Shown here: one piece after another, positions 13,758 through 13,788 of the stretch
How positions within the stretch are numbered: the stretch's first letter is position 1
Layout: each line of letters begins with the position of its first letter
NCBI GenBank assembly: GCA_049964535.1
Contig: JBMFXG010000056.1
Span: 1 to 13,788, forward strand
From: JAJYZP01 sp049964535
Lineage (GTDB): Bacteria > Actinomycetota > Acidimicrobiia > Acidimicrobiales > Acidimicrobiaceae
Length of the DNA: 13,788 nucleotides
Direction: 5' to 3'
The notes under the pieces: model-generated
The model's input: the letters and a program-made list of their open reading frames with translations, nothing else
Database searches by the model: none
Told to the model about the DNA's origin: nothing
Program-made: the position numbers and the translations under genes

Positions 13758-13788
13758 ACCGATAGGGAGCTCGCACGGAGCGGGGCAT

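Noticed and set aside
13719..13788. Start of another gene at the right edge (GTG 13719 or ATG 13752)
   Set aside because: Only 12–23 codons are visible, with no ribosome-binding site at suitable spacing and no recognisable N-terminus.

Overview
The window looks like a chromosomal segment of an actinobacterium. The main evidence is the conserved actinobacterial gene order fhaA–fhaB–pstP–pbpA–pknB, followed by trpG on the opposite strand and crgA. This is the cluster that sits near the replication origin in mycobacteria and relatives. GC content looks moderate by eye (not counted), well below streptomycetes. That would fit a deep-branching class such as Acidimicrobiia, but this placement is inference only.

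Left edge (1–650): a cut-off IS3-family insertion sequence on the minus strand, whose OrfA reading frame appears to carry a one-base deletion, lies beside a minus-strand tRNA-Leu(CAG).

Signalling and cell-wall operon (658–6421, plus strand): FhaA (DUF3662+FHA), FhaB (membrane anchor+FHA), PstP (PP2C phosphatase), PbpA (class B transpeptidase) and PknB (PASTA Ser/Thr kinase). The genes overlap or lie within 12 bases of each other. PknB would sense wall material through its PASTA repeats, PstP would reverse its phosphorylation, the FHA proteins would read the phosphothreonines, and PbpA would be one of the controlled wall enzymes. Two usual members, rodA (between pstP and pbpA) and pknA (between pbpA and pknB), are missing. 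Both PknB and PstP end in a similar Thr/Ser-rich extracytoplasmic tail.

Middle (6475–7400): trpG/pabA glutamine amidotransferase (minus) converges on pknB and diverges from crgA (plus), a small two-helix divisome protein.

Metabolic block (7449–11034, minus strand): in transcription order, a DUF4395 membrane protein with two CxxC motifs, adenine deaminase (ade) and a thiolase. Directly upstream of the DUF4395 start codon is a palindrome that closely resembles the type 1 site of the Fe–S regulator IscR (Rrf2 family). This is the most intriguing regulatory signal in the window.

Right part (11222–13788, plus strand): a β-hydroxyacid dehydrogenase most like tartronate semialdehyde reductase, then histidyl-tRNA synthetase with a divergent C-terminal anticodon-binding domain. 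Several compact hairpins without U-tracts lie between genes. No intergenic stretch exceeds 300 bases. I saw no CRISPR array, prophage or defence system, and no clear novel multi-gene system.
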